From positions 13,511,834-13,575,833 of the forward strand of contig CATQJL010000001.1 in NCBI GenBank assembly GCA_958299035.1: a DNA stretch of 64,000 bases. Direction: 5' to 3'. This document shows, piece by piece, positions 34,201 through 46,416 of this stretch. The notes below the pieces were generated by a model that did not search any database, was not told the DNA's origin, and saw nothing but the letters and a program-made list of their open reading frames with translations. Position numbers and translations under genes: made by a program. Origin of the DNA: Cylicocyclus nassatus (taxonomy: Eukaryota > Nematoda > Chromadorea > Rhabditida > Strongylidae). Every line of letters starts with the position of its first letter. The first letter of the stretch is position 1.

Positions 34201-34560
34201 GCACAAAAATTTTTCGCCTTCACTTGATCATCATATGGTGGGGCATTTGAGATCTGTCGCAATAATTCAAGTTGCATGATTATTCAGCGTGCTCTCTGTT
34301 GTTTTGCGAACGGCAAATTTTTATTTGTTATAATAAGGCCTATTAGGGTTCAGATAACCTGACAAACAGCATCGCATTTTATAGGAATTGTTAAACAGAA
34401 CGGTGAACCATTTGAACCCGAAAATTGTTGAAATACATATTTTGCTGTAATTGATGAATTAGTAATTGCATCCAGCATTGGGAAACTGCACTTTCATTTT
34501 TTCAAAAGTTTGCATCACATTCACTGCACGTTATTCTTCTAATTTTCAGACGCTATTTTG
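34201..34560. other. Unassigned
   Basis: AT-rich, nothing recognisable. Confidence 0.4.
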
Positions 34561-34564
34561 CCTT

Positions 34565-35970
34565 GCTCTGAATCCGTAAAAAACCTGGAATGATATCCAC
34601 GAAAGTCCCCGCGAAATGGGCTTTTCGTGCGAATAAAATGGACTTAGTCCATGCGGTGCGATAAGGTATCGCATTCGCGAATCCATTCATTCCATACAAA
34701 AATGCTTCAACAAACCTTTCTCCAACTCTTGCCTCAACTTGTTTGCTCACTCTTGCAAACTCATTTCCACCAAGTGGTCGGTATCTAATTAGGCTGAGCT
34801 AACATTACAGTGTCAGTCACGTGAATTTTTTATTCTTTCCCACTTCGTTGTACCTCACAATATACCATCTAGTATCGATGACTATGCATCTGAATTACTT
34901 CCAGAAAAATTCCTGTGATATCGGGGCCTTCGCTTTCCAAAACTCCTACGAATCTGCATCAAATCAAATTCGTATGTAGAGCTCTCTGCGGAAAGCAAAC
35001 TTTGGCTAGACTTGCGCGACAATCTGTGAATCAAAATGCTTATCTCATAGGAAACCTTGTACTATACTACACTCAAAGAGTTTTTTAAGTTGGAGGAACT
35101 ACGATTCTGCAAAAAGATGACTTTAAAATGCTGTGCTTTAGCTCTTCTTTCCCTTTTAGCACGAATATTTATATCTCTAAATAGCTGAATGTACGGACTA
35201 TTGCTAGTAATAAATTTTTTACAGAATTTTTCTTGCTAGCTAGAGCTATTTCAGTAATTCTTGCGACCAAACTCGAGATCGCGTTCAAAACGCCATCTTT
35301 GAGGTTCGGTTCTGCGAGATTAGTCAAAAGATAGTTTCTGAGTGATTACATGGAAATGCAGATCTTTTTTATTTTTAGATAAAAATCATGAATTTAATTT
35401 TGGTTTATGATTTGAAGAGTTAACAAACTTTATTTGATTTACACAGAATTTTCGCATCGACCTGATATTTGGAAGCATTTGAGTTTGTTAGCGAATATTT
35501 CGGTAAATTTCGCCTCCTTCCATGAGTTTTACAGCGTTTATATGAGTTTAGAAAAAAACACTTATTTTAGACTTTATAAAAGACATGAAACTTTTTCCGC
35601 TCACTTGTTACCTTAGAATGGGCTAAGGAACACATTCTCAAAAAATCGTCAATAATATGCAAAAAGGTCAAAAATGGGCTTAGTCCCAGCTCACCCTGCT
35701 GCTGGGAGTGAAATGGGTCAAGTCCATTTAAAATGGAGCTTAATCCCATTTTGCCCCATTCTAAATGGACTTTTCGCATGATTCTGTCGCAAGCGAGAGC
35801 TCAAGTAGGGTTTAATCATTTTCATCATACCGCTTTGCCTCGTGGTTGCGATGGGATAAAAAAATTCTGGATAACGCCAGCGAAAGCAGATTCCGACCAC
35901 TCCAAGTCCATTTTCCTCCATTATGGACTTTCGTGGATATCATTCCTGATCTCCTAAAATCAGACATCAT
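34565..35970. mobile_element. Foldback element, short arms
   Basis: GGAATGATATCCACGAAAGTCC at 34588-34609 is mirrored by GGACTTTCGTGGATATCATTCC at about 35926-35947 (20 bases of each are exactly complementary). ATGGACTT and CTTTTCGTGCG-like segments are also shared. The interior of about 1.3 kb is AT-rich and non-coding. Confidence 0.55.
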
Positions 35971-36029
35971 TACTGTGATTACGTTGATTCTTTCGCCTGG
36001 CGTATATTGTGTGATATCGCCGCATCACC

Positions 36030-36250
36030 CAAATTCGCAGACGCCGTCGGCAAAGGTGCCAGCACCTCGACGTGGTAGGGGCAAATCGAGATGCCGGCAG
36101 CTTCCTCTCTCAAAAGAGCACCCTATTTTTCGTGCTCTCTGACCTGCCGGCAGTTGCCACCTCGCGAATTTGGGCGAGCTGCCGGCAGGTTGCGGCAACT
36201 GACCTCGCGAAGTTGCCGGCAACTCCTCCTGCGCTCCCAAATATTTACCT
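36030..36250. repeat. GCCGGCA-rich palindromic cluster
   Basis: ACCTGCCGGCAG, CTGCCGGCAGGT and TTGCCGGCAA occur within 170 bp (about 36090-36215), interleaved with CTCGCGAA. Several self-complementary pairings are possible. It is GC-rich compared with its surroundings. Confidence 0.5.
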
Positions 36251-36539
36251 ACAGAAGGATTTCTGGAGCCGCAAATCTCGATGGAGGTTTCTATAGAGTT
36301 GAGGTGGCATCTTCATCGAGAAAATTTCTTGGAAAAGGCCTGAGACGGCTTAAATTTAGGGTTTTAGTTTCTGGCCACCTCACTGAAGGGTGCCAACGGC
36401 CTGTCGATAAGACCTGCCGCCAGGTCGGGGGGATTACTACCGGCCCAAAAGTATAAAAAGGTGTAGAAATTCTTTCGATTTCAGGGCTTAATTGGCTGGA
36501 AAACTTTGGAAAAATCCATTCTTATCTGAAAACTGCCTA

Positions 36540-36720
36540 TCATAGCCCTACATTAAGAAGCTGTCTTGCAAATCCGATGTGATTTTCAAGATCAGCAGGC
36601 CGGATAGCCCCTATCGACGAACTTCCTGTGAAAATCGGACCATTTGATCTTTTCTCGTTACTCGCTCTTGACTCTATCTTAGTTTGACCTGAAACTTCGC
36701 TCACCGTGTTTTCAGGTCCC
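36540..36720. repeat. Interspersed repeat shared with the 57.7-61.9 kb palindrome
   Basis: The order GATGTGATTTTC, GATCAGCAGG, CGGATA and TTTCTCGTT here matches about 59265-59360 (and its mirror near 60300-60400) in the large palindrome. It is a single diverged copy. Confidence 0.5.
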
Positions 36721-36949
36721 AATTTTTTGAAAATCTTAGTTATTTTACATGAAAGGGTCTTACATTAAAATCATCCTGAAAAAGATGTAGCTGAACCTTG
36801 CAAGATGGCAAACTCGCCTGCAGTTTCCGCACACCTTTTGAAGAGATTGCCAGCACTTTCTGTAGATCAGAGTCTGTGTGAAGAGTGCAAGCGGATTCTG
36901 CTTTACTCATGCCCTCTTCTGTACTATACTCCTGCTTATTGGCTTACAA

Positions 36950-37148
36950 GTTCACGTTCTCACGATCTTAATCCCAAATCTAAAAATCGAGCATTTTGGC
37001 GAAATCTGCCAGGTACCTCGTGCAAAATAAAGTTGATAGCTGTAATTAGCGTGTTACGCACTCGTGAATATTTCGCCAAAATGTGCGAATGTACAATTTT
37101 AAATTTGGGATTAAGACTATGAGATTGTGAATTTGTAAGCCGATAACC
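36950..37148. mobile_element. Hairpin MITE, about 199 bp
   Basis: GGCTTACAAGTTCACG at the left and the complement of GAATTTGTAAGCCG at the right, with CTTAATCCCAAAT and TTTTGGCGAAAT also mirrored. It interrupts the left arm of the 36.7-42.9 kb repeat, whose right arm lacks it, so the right arm is the empty site. CTG flanks both sides. Confidence 0.65.
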
Positions 37149-37424
37149 TGTGGCCGTATTCATCAACGAACCTTGAGGTTAAAAGAGAGCATGCCTCAAA
37201 GTAGAATTTAACCGCAAGGTAACTTTGCTATTCACAAATCTACCTTAAGGTTAAAATCTACCTGGTGGTCAGCTGAATGCTCACTAACGCTTACAAGAGC
37301 ATGTCATGACGTATTAGCGGTGTCTGAAGTCCCTCGCTGTTTGTGAATCCTCTAACTGTCAAATTAGTACAGTTACATACTATAGGTCCAATTGCTGTGT
37401 TTTAGCAGATAAGCATTCTAAGAG

Positions 37425-38100
37425 ACCCGTCGTACTTCGCGCAAAACCGAACAAAGGCGCTCAAGAGCGCAGGAAAGCGCCAGAAAGCCCAGAACGCCTC
37501 CATTCGAGTGCGCAATTTTTAGAACCACTCATACTTCGCCCAACAGCGTTCAAAAGCGCTCAAGCGCCAGAATGCTTCTTTACGAGCGTGACTTTGCGCT
37601 GAAGTGTTAGTTTTGGAAACGTGCATACTAAAACAACTGCATTCAGTCACATTTATCATGAAACATGTTCCGATTACATTCAATGTCGGCTCAAGCTTCA
37701 TCATAAAAGTGTTCTTGTTTTGTAAACACACCCAACGCTATGTGCACGATTGTCATTTTCTAAGTTAGTAGTCTTTCGACCGCTAGAAGGATAGATACCT
37801 GTACAAATTTCTATTGCTACATCATTCATAATTGCTACTTGCCTTAAAAACTTTCTGAAGTAACATGCTGAGACAACTTGTAAATTGATTGAACCCTGAC
37901 TTGATGTCATCATTACGATTCTTAATCTACGTTTTTGAGAGATGACGAATTCTTATTCCGCAATTCAAAATTAATTGTAGCGTTGGTTGGTGTTTCTACA
38001 AATGTTTGCTAAAAGTTGCATTCTGGCGCTTTTGGGCTCGGAGGCCTTGGGCGTTTTTGAGCTCTAGCGCATTCTTGGGCGGAGTATGACACGCCCCTAT
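37425..38100. mobile_element. Foldback element rich in GGCGCT units
   Basis: CATACTTCGCCCAA and CTCAAGCGCCAGAATGC (37531-37573) are mirrored by GCATTCTGGCGCTTTTGGGC and GGGCGGAGTATG (38018-38090). The interior is AT-rich and non-coding. Confidence 0.55.
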
Positions 38101-39715
38101 AGGACTAAAAAATCTTTTATAATTGTGCGTGTCAACTGAGTATTAGATATAAGCCTACGCTTCTTGACTATCAGAGTGTAAGTAGGTTAAATTTGAGCTG
38201 CACTATATAAACCGCAAATCGACTACAAGTCAATTCTGTTGACAACCGACGTATGTGTGCCTCTGCGCGCGAAAGATCCTGCTCTTAGCCGGCGCAAGAT
38301 TGGAACTGATGGAATGAACACGCTTTGAAACTGCACTATAGTATGCAGCGTTTGTAGTCATTATTTGCGCCAATAATTTTTTGCTCGCATCAGCTTAAAA
38401 CCGTGACGCGTAGTGAACACCCTCTCAGCTCAGATGATCTGTGCTGACCCCCTCAGAAGAGATCCGTAAGCTAATCTTACGATCCTCCTTGCTACAGTGC
38501 ATTAAGAATGGACGATGAGGTGACAGCCAAGGGGCCGGTCAGCTGCCGCAATGAGCTGCGCTGCCTGCCCTAAGCTAAACCGTCGCTGACGGCCTGGCTT
38601 ACGGAGATAGCGTGTCTGCAAGGAGACCCAGAAACAAATCCCGTAAGTTGCTCGTGAGTAACTTACGGGACACGTCAGCTGGCTAATTCTGCGGACGACA
38701 ATGCGGAATTGCACAAATAGGGTGGCATACGGATGGGGATGATCAATGAACAGCTGATCGCAGCAAAAGTGGGGTGTCAAGTTTTTTCTGCTGTTTCCTT
38801 GGGCTATGTCAATCTCTTCATATTTTTCGAAAAATGCTAAAAATAGCAGACTCTCTCAATCTTCTGTGTTAGTGCTAAGTTATTGTATCTGGTTTATGCC
38901 TCGTTTGCGCAGCAAAGTCATCGCCCACCATCGATTTTTTTGATAATGGCTGCTATCAAAGATTGCCCCGGCGATATAGCAAAAATGTCGGCAACTGCCG
39001 ATCGTGAACCCCGGTGCTGCCGCGTGTATCACACTAGCTTTAGCCATTTGACCAAACTCGCACAATCTGTCGAGTTGTTTTTTCTTTGAGAACACGCAGT
39101 TTCTATCATGCCCACAAAACGATCCGCATTCGGATCGATGGATCGCTTGACACCGCGCTGAGGCGCCGTAAGGCCAACCTAGGCCCGCCTCAGAGGAGAT
39201 GCTGACGGTTACTACGGGCCAATATTTCCTGACCCCAAAATCAAAATTTGATGAAAAACTATTTGAACTATACACCTTCTCTGCGCCGCTTGCGAAAGAA
39301 AACAAAATTCAAAAAAAGCCACCTCAGTAGCCCTTAAAATACGATTTGCCTCTGTAGAAGTCGTCAGAGATTCTCAAGAGAATGCCGTGAGAATCTTCTT
39401 TATCAAACTTCATCTCCTAAGGTTGAAGCCGTCTTCATTGAACGGGAAACATAGCATGAGACACTTTCTCGTTTAATTTAGTGTTTGGAGAAGATACTGC
39501 AAGTGTGATTGGGTGACTCAACCTTCAAGAATTATATCATCATCACATTATCTAGGAGGAAAGTGATGTATTGGTTTTTGTCACCCCAAATTACAACTCG
39601 GGGCTGCAAAATTTGCATTTCAGTCAATCTTACACAGTATCTTTCTCAAACTTTATAATAGGATGAATACTGCATCGATTTAGTTCTAGCTGCGAGCGAG
39701 TTTGGCGATTATATA
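38101..39715. other. Unassigned; relatively GC-rich with long minus-strand open frames
   Basis: Minus-strand open frames of 92 codons (38502-38780) and 141 codons (38880-39305) lie here. Neither has a recognisable domain. A perfect hairpin TCCCGTAAGTT...AACTTACGGGA is at 38639-38670. The region could hold a decayed gene or repeat; I cannot assign it. Confidence 0.3.
38639..38670. repeat. Perfect 11-bp-stem hairpin
   Basis: TCCCGTAAGTT and AACTTACGGGA around a 10-base loop. Similar CCGTAAGC...CTTACG pairs occur nearby at 38466-38486. Confidence 0.6.
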
Positions 39716-40660
39716 TTAGGTTGTCTCATAATTAATGCACGCTTTTATTTGCTTGCTTTAACAAAGCAACCAGACTCAACCCAACAAAGGGTAGGGGGTA
39801 CCGTCCGATAGAGCAAAGCAAGCTCTACAAGGTGGCGCTCATTTCCTTGCGCCATGCTCGATCCATGGAGAGTTCGAACTCAAAATCTAAAAATTTCCAA
39901 ATGCCCAAAAGATCGAAAAAAATCAGATCTTCGTCCAAATAACTTCTACGGACCTCCCACTCGCTCACATCAATACTATCGATATCTGATATCCATATGT
40001 GCGATTGCCGTATTTTTTCCTTGACTAGAAACTGAGAAAACGAAAATTTCCCTCATTTTCTCAAAGCAATGCTGTGCCCTTCTTGCATATGTAGTTCTAT
40101 ACTACAAGCCTAGGTAAGTATAACTGTAGGTTTTCAGCCCATTCCAAGCGGTAGTTTTCGAAAAATATCGAATTCGGATTTTTTCTTGCCAGTCTCACTG
40201 CTAAAGTCGACATTTCTCGAAATACCGCTCGAAATGGGCTGAAAACCTACAGTCATGCTTACGTAGGCTTGTAGTATAGAACTGCATATGCAAGAACGGC
40301 TCAGCATTGCTTTGAGAAAATCAAAGAAATTTTCGTTTTCTCAGTTTCTAGCCAAGGAAAAAATACGACAATCGCACATATGGATATCAGATATCGATAG
40401 TATTGATGTGAGCGAGTGGGAGGTCCGTAGAAATTATTTGGACGAAGATCTGATTTTTTTCGAATTTTTGGGCATTTGGAAATCTTTAGATTTTAAGTTC
40501 GAACTCTCCGTGGATCGAGCATGGCGCAAAGACATGAGTGCCATCTTGTAGAGCTTGCTTTGCTCTATCGAACGGTACCCCCTATCCTTTGTTGGGTTGA
40601 GTCTGGTTGCTTTGTTAAAGCAAGCAAATAAAAACGTGCATTAATTATGAGACAACCTAA
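39716..40660. mobile_element. Mariner-ended palindromic element, 945 bp, uninterrupted
   Basis: Ends TTAGGTTGTCTCATAATTAA and complement, each flanked by TA (39714-39715; 40661-40662). The two halves are inverted copies around 40188 with only a few mismatches. It is the intact relative of 4013-7553 and 53592-55336. An 87-codon open frame on it (40288-40551) is a chance frame. No transposase. Confidence 0.8.
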
Positions 40661-40663
40661 TAT

Positions 40664-40740
40664 TTAGACTAACGTTTCGGTAATAAGGGCAAAAGCTTTA
40701 GAAGCCGCCCGACCAGATATCTCCTCAGTCCTGCAAGCAG
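40664..40740 (-). repeat. Penelope-like 3'-end fragment
   Basis: On the minus strand it reads CTGAGGAGATATC (from 40728) and later ACCGAAACGTTAG (to 40672), the same two blocks found in the 3' regions near 34117 and 52386. It directly abuts the mariner-type palindrome. The following stretch to about 41560 is unassigned. Confidence 0.4.
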
Positions 40741-41564
40741 AATTATTTGCTTTTTTAATCATAAGCAGTTTGCTACACGCAGTACTCACCTTTCGTTTGC
40801 GGGTAAGATTATGTGAGATCGCTTAGGGAACGCTTGGAAAGGGATCAAACATGTTTTCAAGTAGGAGATCTAGCGAGATATAGCGAGAGATTCAAAAAAA
40901 GCGCGAGTCTTCGCGTGATATGGAGACATTTTTTGAGAATTATCTTGGAGCTTTTTGATTTTAAAAGGCTCTAAAGTTTGCAAGTGGATGTTTGAGCTCT
41001 ACGCGCTAGGCAACTTTCACACCAAAACCAACTTTTTGATGATCTTGCGCTCTGTGGGCATTTAATTGAGCGGATGTGTGTGATCTATCCTGCCTTTAAG
41101 ATGTTCCTTAATACGTATGCTTTTACACCAAAACCAACCTTTTACACTAAAACGTAAAAGCGTGCCGTTTCTGCCATACACATACTTGCACAGTTTAGAG
41201 CTTTGTTATGTTTGATATAAAGCTCAGAAAGTCAAAGTATAATTCTTATGAGTTTGTGATGACGGTCACAAGTTGCCAAGAATTCTGAGGAGGAGCTCGC
41301 TTGAATTGCAAATTATCGATGCGTACTTGTCATTGATTGATTCGATGGTTCGCCTACTAATGATCATTGAGCAACTTTCGAAACCTTGAAAAACATGACT
41401 AGATGAGAAGAAAAAGGACTAAATTAACAAGCAAAATTTGAGCTATCAAGAGTATAATGTATTCGTCTTTGAAAACGGTTCCGTTAGAATTGAAGAGGTC
41501 GTTGGAAGTTGATCTGTGCAAATTCAAGGTAGACTCTAACCCTAGCTATCCTAAGGTTGAATTT

Positions 41565-42720
41565 TACCTTGGATGCATAACGGAAAGTGAAGGAGAAATG
41601 ATGATGGAGGCAGATTTTAACCTCAAGGTAGATTGATGAGTACGGATTTATGTACTTTAAGGTTCATTCCTACCTCACGGTGGGGGTAGTGCAGGAGGAG
41701 CCAAAGGGCTGCCGCCTGTATCCGCAGGAGATAATTAAGAGCGCGAGCGTTGTGGAGAATATTTTGGCAGAGATCCAAGAAAACTCGGCAAGGACATCCT
41801 TTAGGAAGAAATCTTCATAACTTCGCTTGGAGATGACTTTGAAAAATTTAAAAAAATGTTTGTAATCCAAATCGGAAGGCGCATTCACTGGGCCTAAAAG
41901 TAAATGAAAATTTGGAATTATAGTTGTAGTAAAAGTCATCTACCTTATAGAAACTTTTAGTTTTGAATTTCGAAGTTTCAAGTTGTTGAAGTCCGGGGTT
42001 TTCATTCAAAATTCTTCTTCGAGATAAAGCATTATTTTACCTTTTGATTCAATGAAAAGCAATTAAAATGTCATAATAACACATCTGGAGGTTTGTGTCA
42101 ATATGCAATATGCAGTTTGTCTCATAGCTTCAAACCCATTCTAATTTTAAATTTTGACATTAGAGACTTCATAAGATTTGCCATTAAAACTATGTCGGTA
42201 ATCGTTAGGTCGTACACAGTAGTAAAAGTTCATCACATGCAACTTAGTTAACATTATTTCCTTGTTACCATTTCATGCTTGCAACTTCGTATCCAAAAAT
42301 TTCACTATAATTCAGTTGGAATTTTCACCCAACATTTAGCTTGAAATTTCAGTTTAGAATGGTGAATATGAAGGCATAGTTTTTGTTAAAAATAGTTGCG
42401 AGACAGAGTTGTTCAACTATCCTAAGCGTATTATTGAAAAATGCGCATTTCATTGCTGATTCCAAATCTGCCCTTCGTATCCTTGAAACTTGATTCCAAG
42501 GAGAGTTATAAGGGTTTGTTTCTAATGGATGTCCTGGCCAAGTTTTCCTGGATCCTTGCCAAAATCTTCTCCGAAGTGCTCGCCCTCCTATTATCTTCTA
42601 CGGCTACAGGCGGCAGGCCTTTGGTTCCTCCTGCACCGCATCCCCTCAAGGTAGACTTAACCCACGAGATAAATGCTAGCTGAAGTGAATTTCAATCTTA
42701 AGGGTTCGTTGATGAATACG
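41565..42720. mobile_element. Foldback element, arms about 250-300 bp
   Basis: 41676-41890 and 42455-42650 are diverged inverted copies: both encode, on opposite strands, matching short frames sharing a KIFS block, which reflects duplication and not a gene. CTCAAGGTAGA and GTTCGTTGATGAATACGG sequences mark the outer parts. The loop is AT-rich. Confidence 0.55.
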
Positions 42721-42949
42721 GCCACTGGAGTATAGTACAGATGAGTCATGGGTAAAGCAGAATACGCTTGCACTCTTCATACAGACTCTGATCTACAGAA
42801 AGTGCTGGCAAAATCTTCAAAAGGTGGGCGGAAACTGCAGGCGAATTTGCCATCTTGCAAAATTTAGCTACATCTTTTCCAGGATAATTTGAATGTAAGA
42901 CCTTTTCATGTGAAATAGTTAAGATTTTCGTAAACAGTGGGATCAAAAT

Positions 42950-43660
42950 TCACCAGTCTTTCTTCCGGCTTCAAAGGAGAGCCTCCGAATGATTTTTTGT
43001 CGAGGATGTTAGTGGACATAGCTCTATTGAATAGTAACTACTAAAGCTTCCTATATGCAATGTTCGCTCCGATATACTATGCTGAAAGCACGTGTACACA
43101 AAATACTGCGCTTACTATACGCAGCTAAATCACGTAAGCGTTAGTTCAACATTAACTACACTCTTACATCATCACGTCATAATGGACATCAGCCATTGAA
43201 TTTGACAGAAAATGGCCTCAAACGATATGGAATAAAGTGCATATTATTAGATGCGTCGTGTCAAGGTCACCCCCAATTTGTTTTCCATAGCTGTTGAAGA
43301 GTCCCTGAGAAAACTTATGGGCGTTTGAGAGTGTGAGCCATTGAGATTTTATGTCTGCACAGTGCTGTGAAGATCAGTTCAAAAAAGCATAATCTGCATG
43401 TTGCATGGGCACAAGGATTGTTTTTGAGCCACCAACTTTTGCTGCATGGCGTTCTTTTCGCGAAATTTGGACATTCAAACGCCCTCAACTTCTATCAGAA
43501 AGCGTTCAGCAAATACAGCATAGACTTGAAATTAGCTCATCAGAGCGTATTCAATGATAGCATTTTATTCCAGATCGCCAGTGCAACTTGAGATCTTTTA
43601 CTGCTTAAAACGAGCACGTGGGCAATGGGCAACAATAGGTAACGTTTCGAACACACTTGC
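42950..43660. other. Unassigned
   Basis: A degenerate CTTGGCAG-family-like segment may lie near 43470-43560. Nothing else is recognisable. Confidence 0.35.
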
Positions 43661-43669
43661 CCTAAAATC

Positions 43670-43772
43670 TCACAGATAAGCCCTCCCATCAAATAAGTCT
43701 GTTTACAGGTAAGTTCGCCTTCAGATTCCCGACTTATCTGTAGACGGACTTATCTGATGGGAAGACTTATCT
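43670..43772. repeat. Small hairpin element
   Basis: GATAAGCCCTCCCATCA and AATAAGTCTG are mirrored by CAGACTTATT-like and TGATGGGAAGACTTATC sequences on the right. About 100 bp in total. Confidence 0.5.
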
Positions 43773-43914
43773 CTGCAAGACTTTTGGCGGTGCGAGGGTG
43801 CATCTTCATCGATTTTCTTGTCAAAAAAGCGGAATCATCTGTGAGATTTTAGGGTAACTAACCTCACGTCGTAAATTTCCCGGCGCACTGTGCCTTAGGC
43901 AAGCAATGAATATA

Positions 43915-44375
43915 TTAGGTCGTGTAATAGGTTCTGTTCAAAATTCTTTTGAATTTTTCTCAATGTATTGCACGGTGTTTTGCGAAGCGTTTATATGCAT
44001 TTGAAAGCTTTAAGCCTGCCCTAACATAACATTTATTTCAGTTTCTTACATCAAAGTACCTGGGAAAGTCTTCCAGCATTGAATTTGGAAAACCAATGAG
44101 GGAAAAAATCCATTCTTGACAACTACATTGCCTCGCCCTCCAATTACGTCGGAATGCGTACGAAACAGCTCGAAAAATGTGCTGCGCTTAAAGAACGAAT
44201 GCGACAGCTTTTGCAGCGCTTTAGGAATGTTAAAAAGTTTTGAAAGTTACTTCTGTAAAATTTTGAAAAAGTCTTTCTTCTAGTCTCTCCAACGTTGAAA
44301 ATGCGCATCTTGAAGTCAATATTGTAGAGAGAAAACTAAAGCAAGAAATGGGACAAAACTTAATAGACAACCTAA
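43915..44375. mobile_element. Mariner-ended MITE, 461 bp
   Basis: Left end TTAGGTCGTGTAATAGG after TA (43913-43914); right end is the complement of TTAGGTTGTCTATTAAG, followed by TA (44376-44377). Only the ends match well; no transposase. Confidence 0.65.
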
Positions 44376-44617
44376 TAATTATCTCAGCGCATCAGATAAA
44401 TACTTTTAGTGGATCTTAGAACAAATGCGAGCAAAGCAACTTTTTTGCCGGACTCCTACAATATACCTATTTTATGCCACTAAAAGCAAATCATTGTAAA
44501 TGTCATTACCAGCACACTGAGTGACCCATCTAAGCAAGATCTGGAAAAATCGGTGAAAACTGTCTGTTCACCGTATACCCACAGTAGCCAGGCAGAATGC
44601 AGAACTTCCATACAGAA
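44376..44617. other. Unassigned
   Basis: Nothing recognisable. Confidence 0.35.
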
Positions 44618-44820
44618 GATGCGCCTCGTCAAGCTGAGTCAAACGGTGTTCTTTGATCCAAAATTCGTTCATTCTGAAGCGAGAGATGGCAATGCGACGC
44701 GGATTCCTGCGCGCTCCAGCGGTGTGCGGCGCACTCCGCTCATTCTGGTGCACTGCAGCGCACTCCGGCGAAGTGCGCCGCAGTGCAACAACTTTTTTGA
44801 CAAAATATGAGAGCTAATGT
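44618..44820. repeat. Fragment related to the outer arms of the 57.7-61.9 kb palindrome
   Basis: The order GATGCGCCTCGTCAAGCTGA, ATTCGTTCATTCTGAAGCGA, GCGGCGCACTCCG, GACAAAATATGAG mirrors the outer 250 bp of that palindrome (for example 61720-61940). It is a diverged single copy. Confidence 0.6.
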
Positions 44821-45513
44821 GATTGCGAGAAGTTCAGCCGCATCACTAGGCGAAGCAGTCGCGCTTGCGCTGTATCTCTTAAGCATTCATCAGGCTTTGT
44901 TCAAAAGCGCTCAAAAACCCAAATATGCTCAATCTTTAAGTTTTATCATGGTTCTTAATTCTCTTCATACACGTTCCGTGCTAGTCCTTAAGCTTTAGTA
45001 AGAGGAGAGATGAGAAATATGAGGGAGAATTCGCTACTCAGGTACGACAGTTTGGTAAGGTAGAGCTAAGGTCTAGGTAAGGCACATCAGGCTGGAAGGC
45101 TTTCTGATTAAGAAGTTTCAATAGTCTGCGGATTGCTTGTTTTCACATAAAAATAGTGCCCTTGTACGTTTTAAATCAAGATAGAAAAGGCCTTGCAGTT
45201 ACGTTAGTGGTGGAGGCCATAGTTGGCGGCTTGAGCTACACCTGCCAAAAGCTCTGGAATGAATTTGGGATGAATATCGTAGACCAATCTCTCATCTCTC
45301 CGATGATTTTGTTATTTCTTACTACATTTCGTTTTTTTTTGAGAATTCCTTCTCGTTTGTTGATGTTGTATATTGGACTTTGCTACTAAAAAAGCGGTTG
45401 ACAAGACATGTCGATCAGAATCCAAAAAGGGATGAATATGTTGCTATGAATATTATATGTAATGATGCAGATGTTGCAGGTGCAATCAAAAATAAAAACA
45501 AAGTGTGACTTCA
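44821..45513. other. Unassigned
   Basis: A 77-codon plus-strand open frame (45156-45389) is hydrophobic towards its end but not recognisable. Confidence 0.35.
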
Positions 45514-45614
45514 GTCATTGCCGTGAAACGACTCAAAAATACACAAGTAATTACTACACAGTTCACAAGTAATCAATAAGCTGAGCTCTTGTTTTTTTGT
45601 TATGTTTATTTCAG

Positions 45615-45810
45615 AAAGTATGCTTTGCTTCGCCAGTTCTTCAGCATCGCGAAAGATGATAACCGAGATAATTTCGAGGAATCGTCGACGCAGCGAGAAG
45701 CTGCATCTTCTCGGCTGCTTACGCAAGTATCATTTTGCATAATTTGTATTTCTCTTTCGTATCTTCTTAGAATATCTATCATTGTGGTATATAAGATTAT
45801 GCAACGGTAG
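45615..45810 (+). CDS. LTR-embedded open segment with membrane helix
   Basis: After TATTTCAG the frame encodes about 65 codons: a charged part containing AKDDNRDNFEESSTQRE, then a hydrophobic stretch (CIICISLSYLLRISIIVV) compatible with a membrane helix, and a stop at 45810. The 3' LTR has the same frame (50145-50340). The two differ at five sites, of which four are synonymous. It could be a last exon for a spliced product, such as the tail of an envelope-like protein, or chance. There is no other evidence for an envelope gene. Confidence 0.35.
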
Positions 45811-46070
45811 GCACGTATTTGCTGACTTTGATTTTGAATAGTTTTTGTACTCTTTTTTGCCAGTTTCAAACAATCATAAAAAACAAGTATGAAAACAAGT
45901 ATAAGATACAAGTATTGAGTAGACAAAAAATTGTTGCAATTATAATTGCCACACGCATCCCTTTTTTGCATCACTATTCATTATGCAGTTCTAGATGCAT
46001 GTTTGTGTGTTATTTTGTCTTATGTTTATTTTGTTACGTTTATTTCTTGTTTTTCTTGAGTATACGGAAC

Positions 46071-46091
46071 GGTTAATTACCCAAGTTTGAG
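46071..46091 (+). promoter_or_regulatory. SL1-like sequence followed by a splice donor, 5' LTR
   Basis: GGTTAATTACCC continuing to AAGTTTGAG, immediately followed by GTAC. It equals the conserved 22-nt nematode SL1 spliced leader minus one T, and like the SL RNA it is followed by a GT donor. The downstream sequence does not resemble a complete SL RNA gene. Confidence 0.75.
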
Positions 46092-46416
46092 GTACACTTC
46101 AACACGAGTAAGCCCGCGTGGCAGTCATCAAGTATCAAGTATCAAGTCGGTCTCTTGGTATTAGAAGATTATTGTTCTAAATATCTATCGGTACCTCAAC
46201 ACAACTGGTGCATCGGCCGGCTTGGCTATTCCTACAATTTTTGCATCAGTACTATCACAACTGGTGCATCGGACATTTTCGAACCGGACCAACCAAGAGA
46301 TTGGTTAGACAAGTTTAGTAACAATTTCTTGATAATAGTCTTGATAGTTAGACTGGGTTTCCTCTTCTACCGCAGTTTACAACTCATATTTCTCTCAGAC
46401 AAGTCCAAATTCAGCA

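Larger units (their letters stand above)
36721..42945. repeat. Long-range inverted repeat, arms about 200-300 bp
   Basis: 36770-36935 (GATGTAGCTGAACCTTGCAAGATGG and onward, including GCCAGCACTTTCTGTAGATC) is mirrored at about 42735-42885, and the similarity continues into GGCCGTATTCATCAACGAACC at 37152 and its complement at 42700-42722. The arms enclose about 5.4 kb with several unrelated elements (37425-38100, 39716-40660, 41565-42720). It may be one foldback expanded by insertions, or two elements in opposite orientation. Confidence 0.45.
45519..46416 (+). repeat. 5' LTR of the BEL/Pao-type element
   Basis: It starts TGCCGTGAAACG and matches 50049-50946 base for base in length. It contains an open segment behind a TTTATTTCAG acceptor-like site (45607-45810), an SL1-like sequence (46071-46091) and tandem ATCAAGT units (about 46130-46147). 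The exact 3' boundary is uncertain because the 3' LTR carries 74 extra bases. Confidence 0.8.

Noticed and set aside
40288..40551. 87-codon frame in the mariner-ended palindrome
   Set aside because: The frame is not preserved in the related palindromes and no transposase motif is present.
45606..45974. 122-codon minus-strand frame, repeated at 50136-50504
   Set aside because: It is present twice only because it lies in the LTRs, and is antisense to the more plausible plus-strand open segment with a splice acceptor.
46071..46180. Complete SL RNA gene in the LTR
   Set aside because: Only the leader and the following GT match. The expected downstream SL RNA structure and Sm site are not evident at the right distance.
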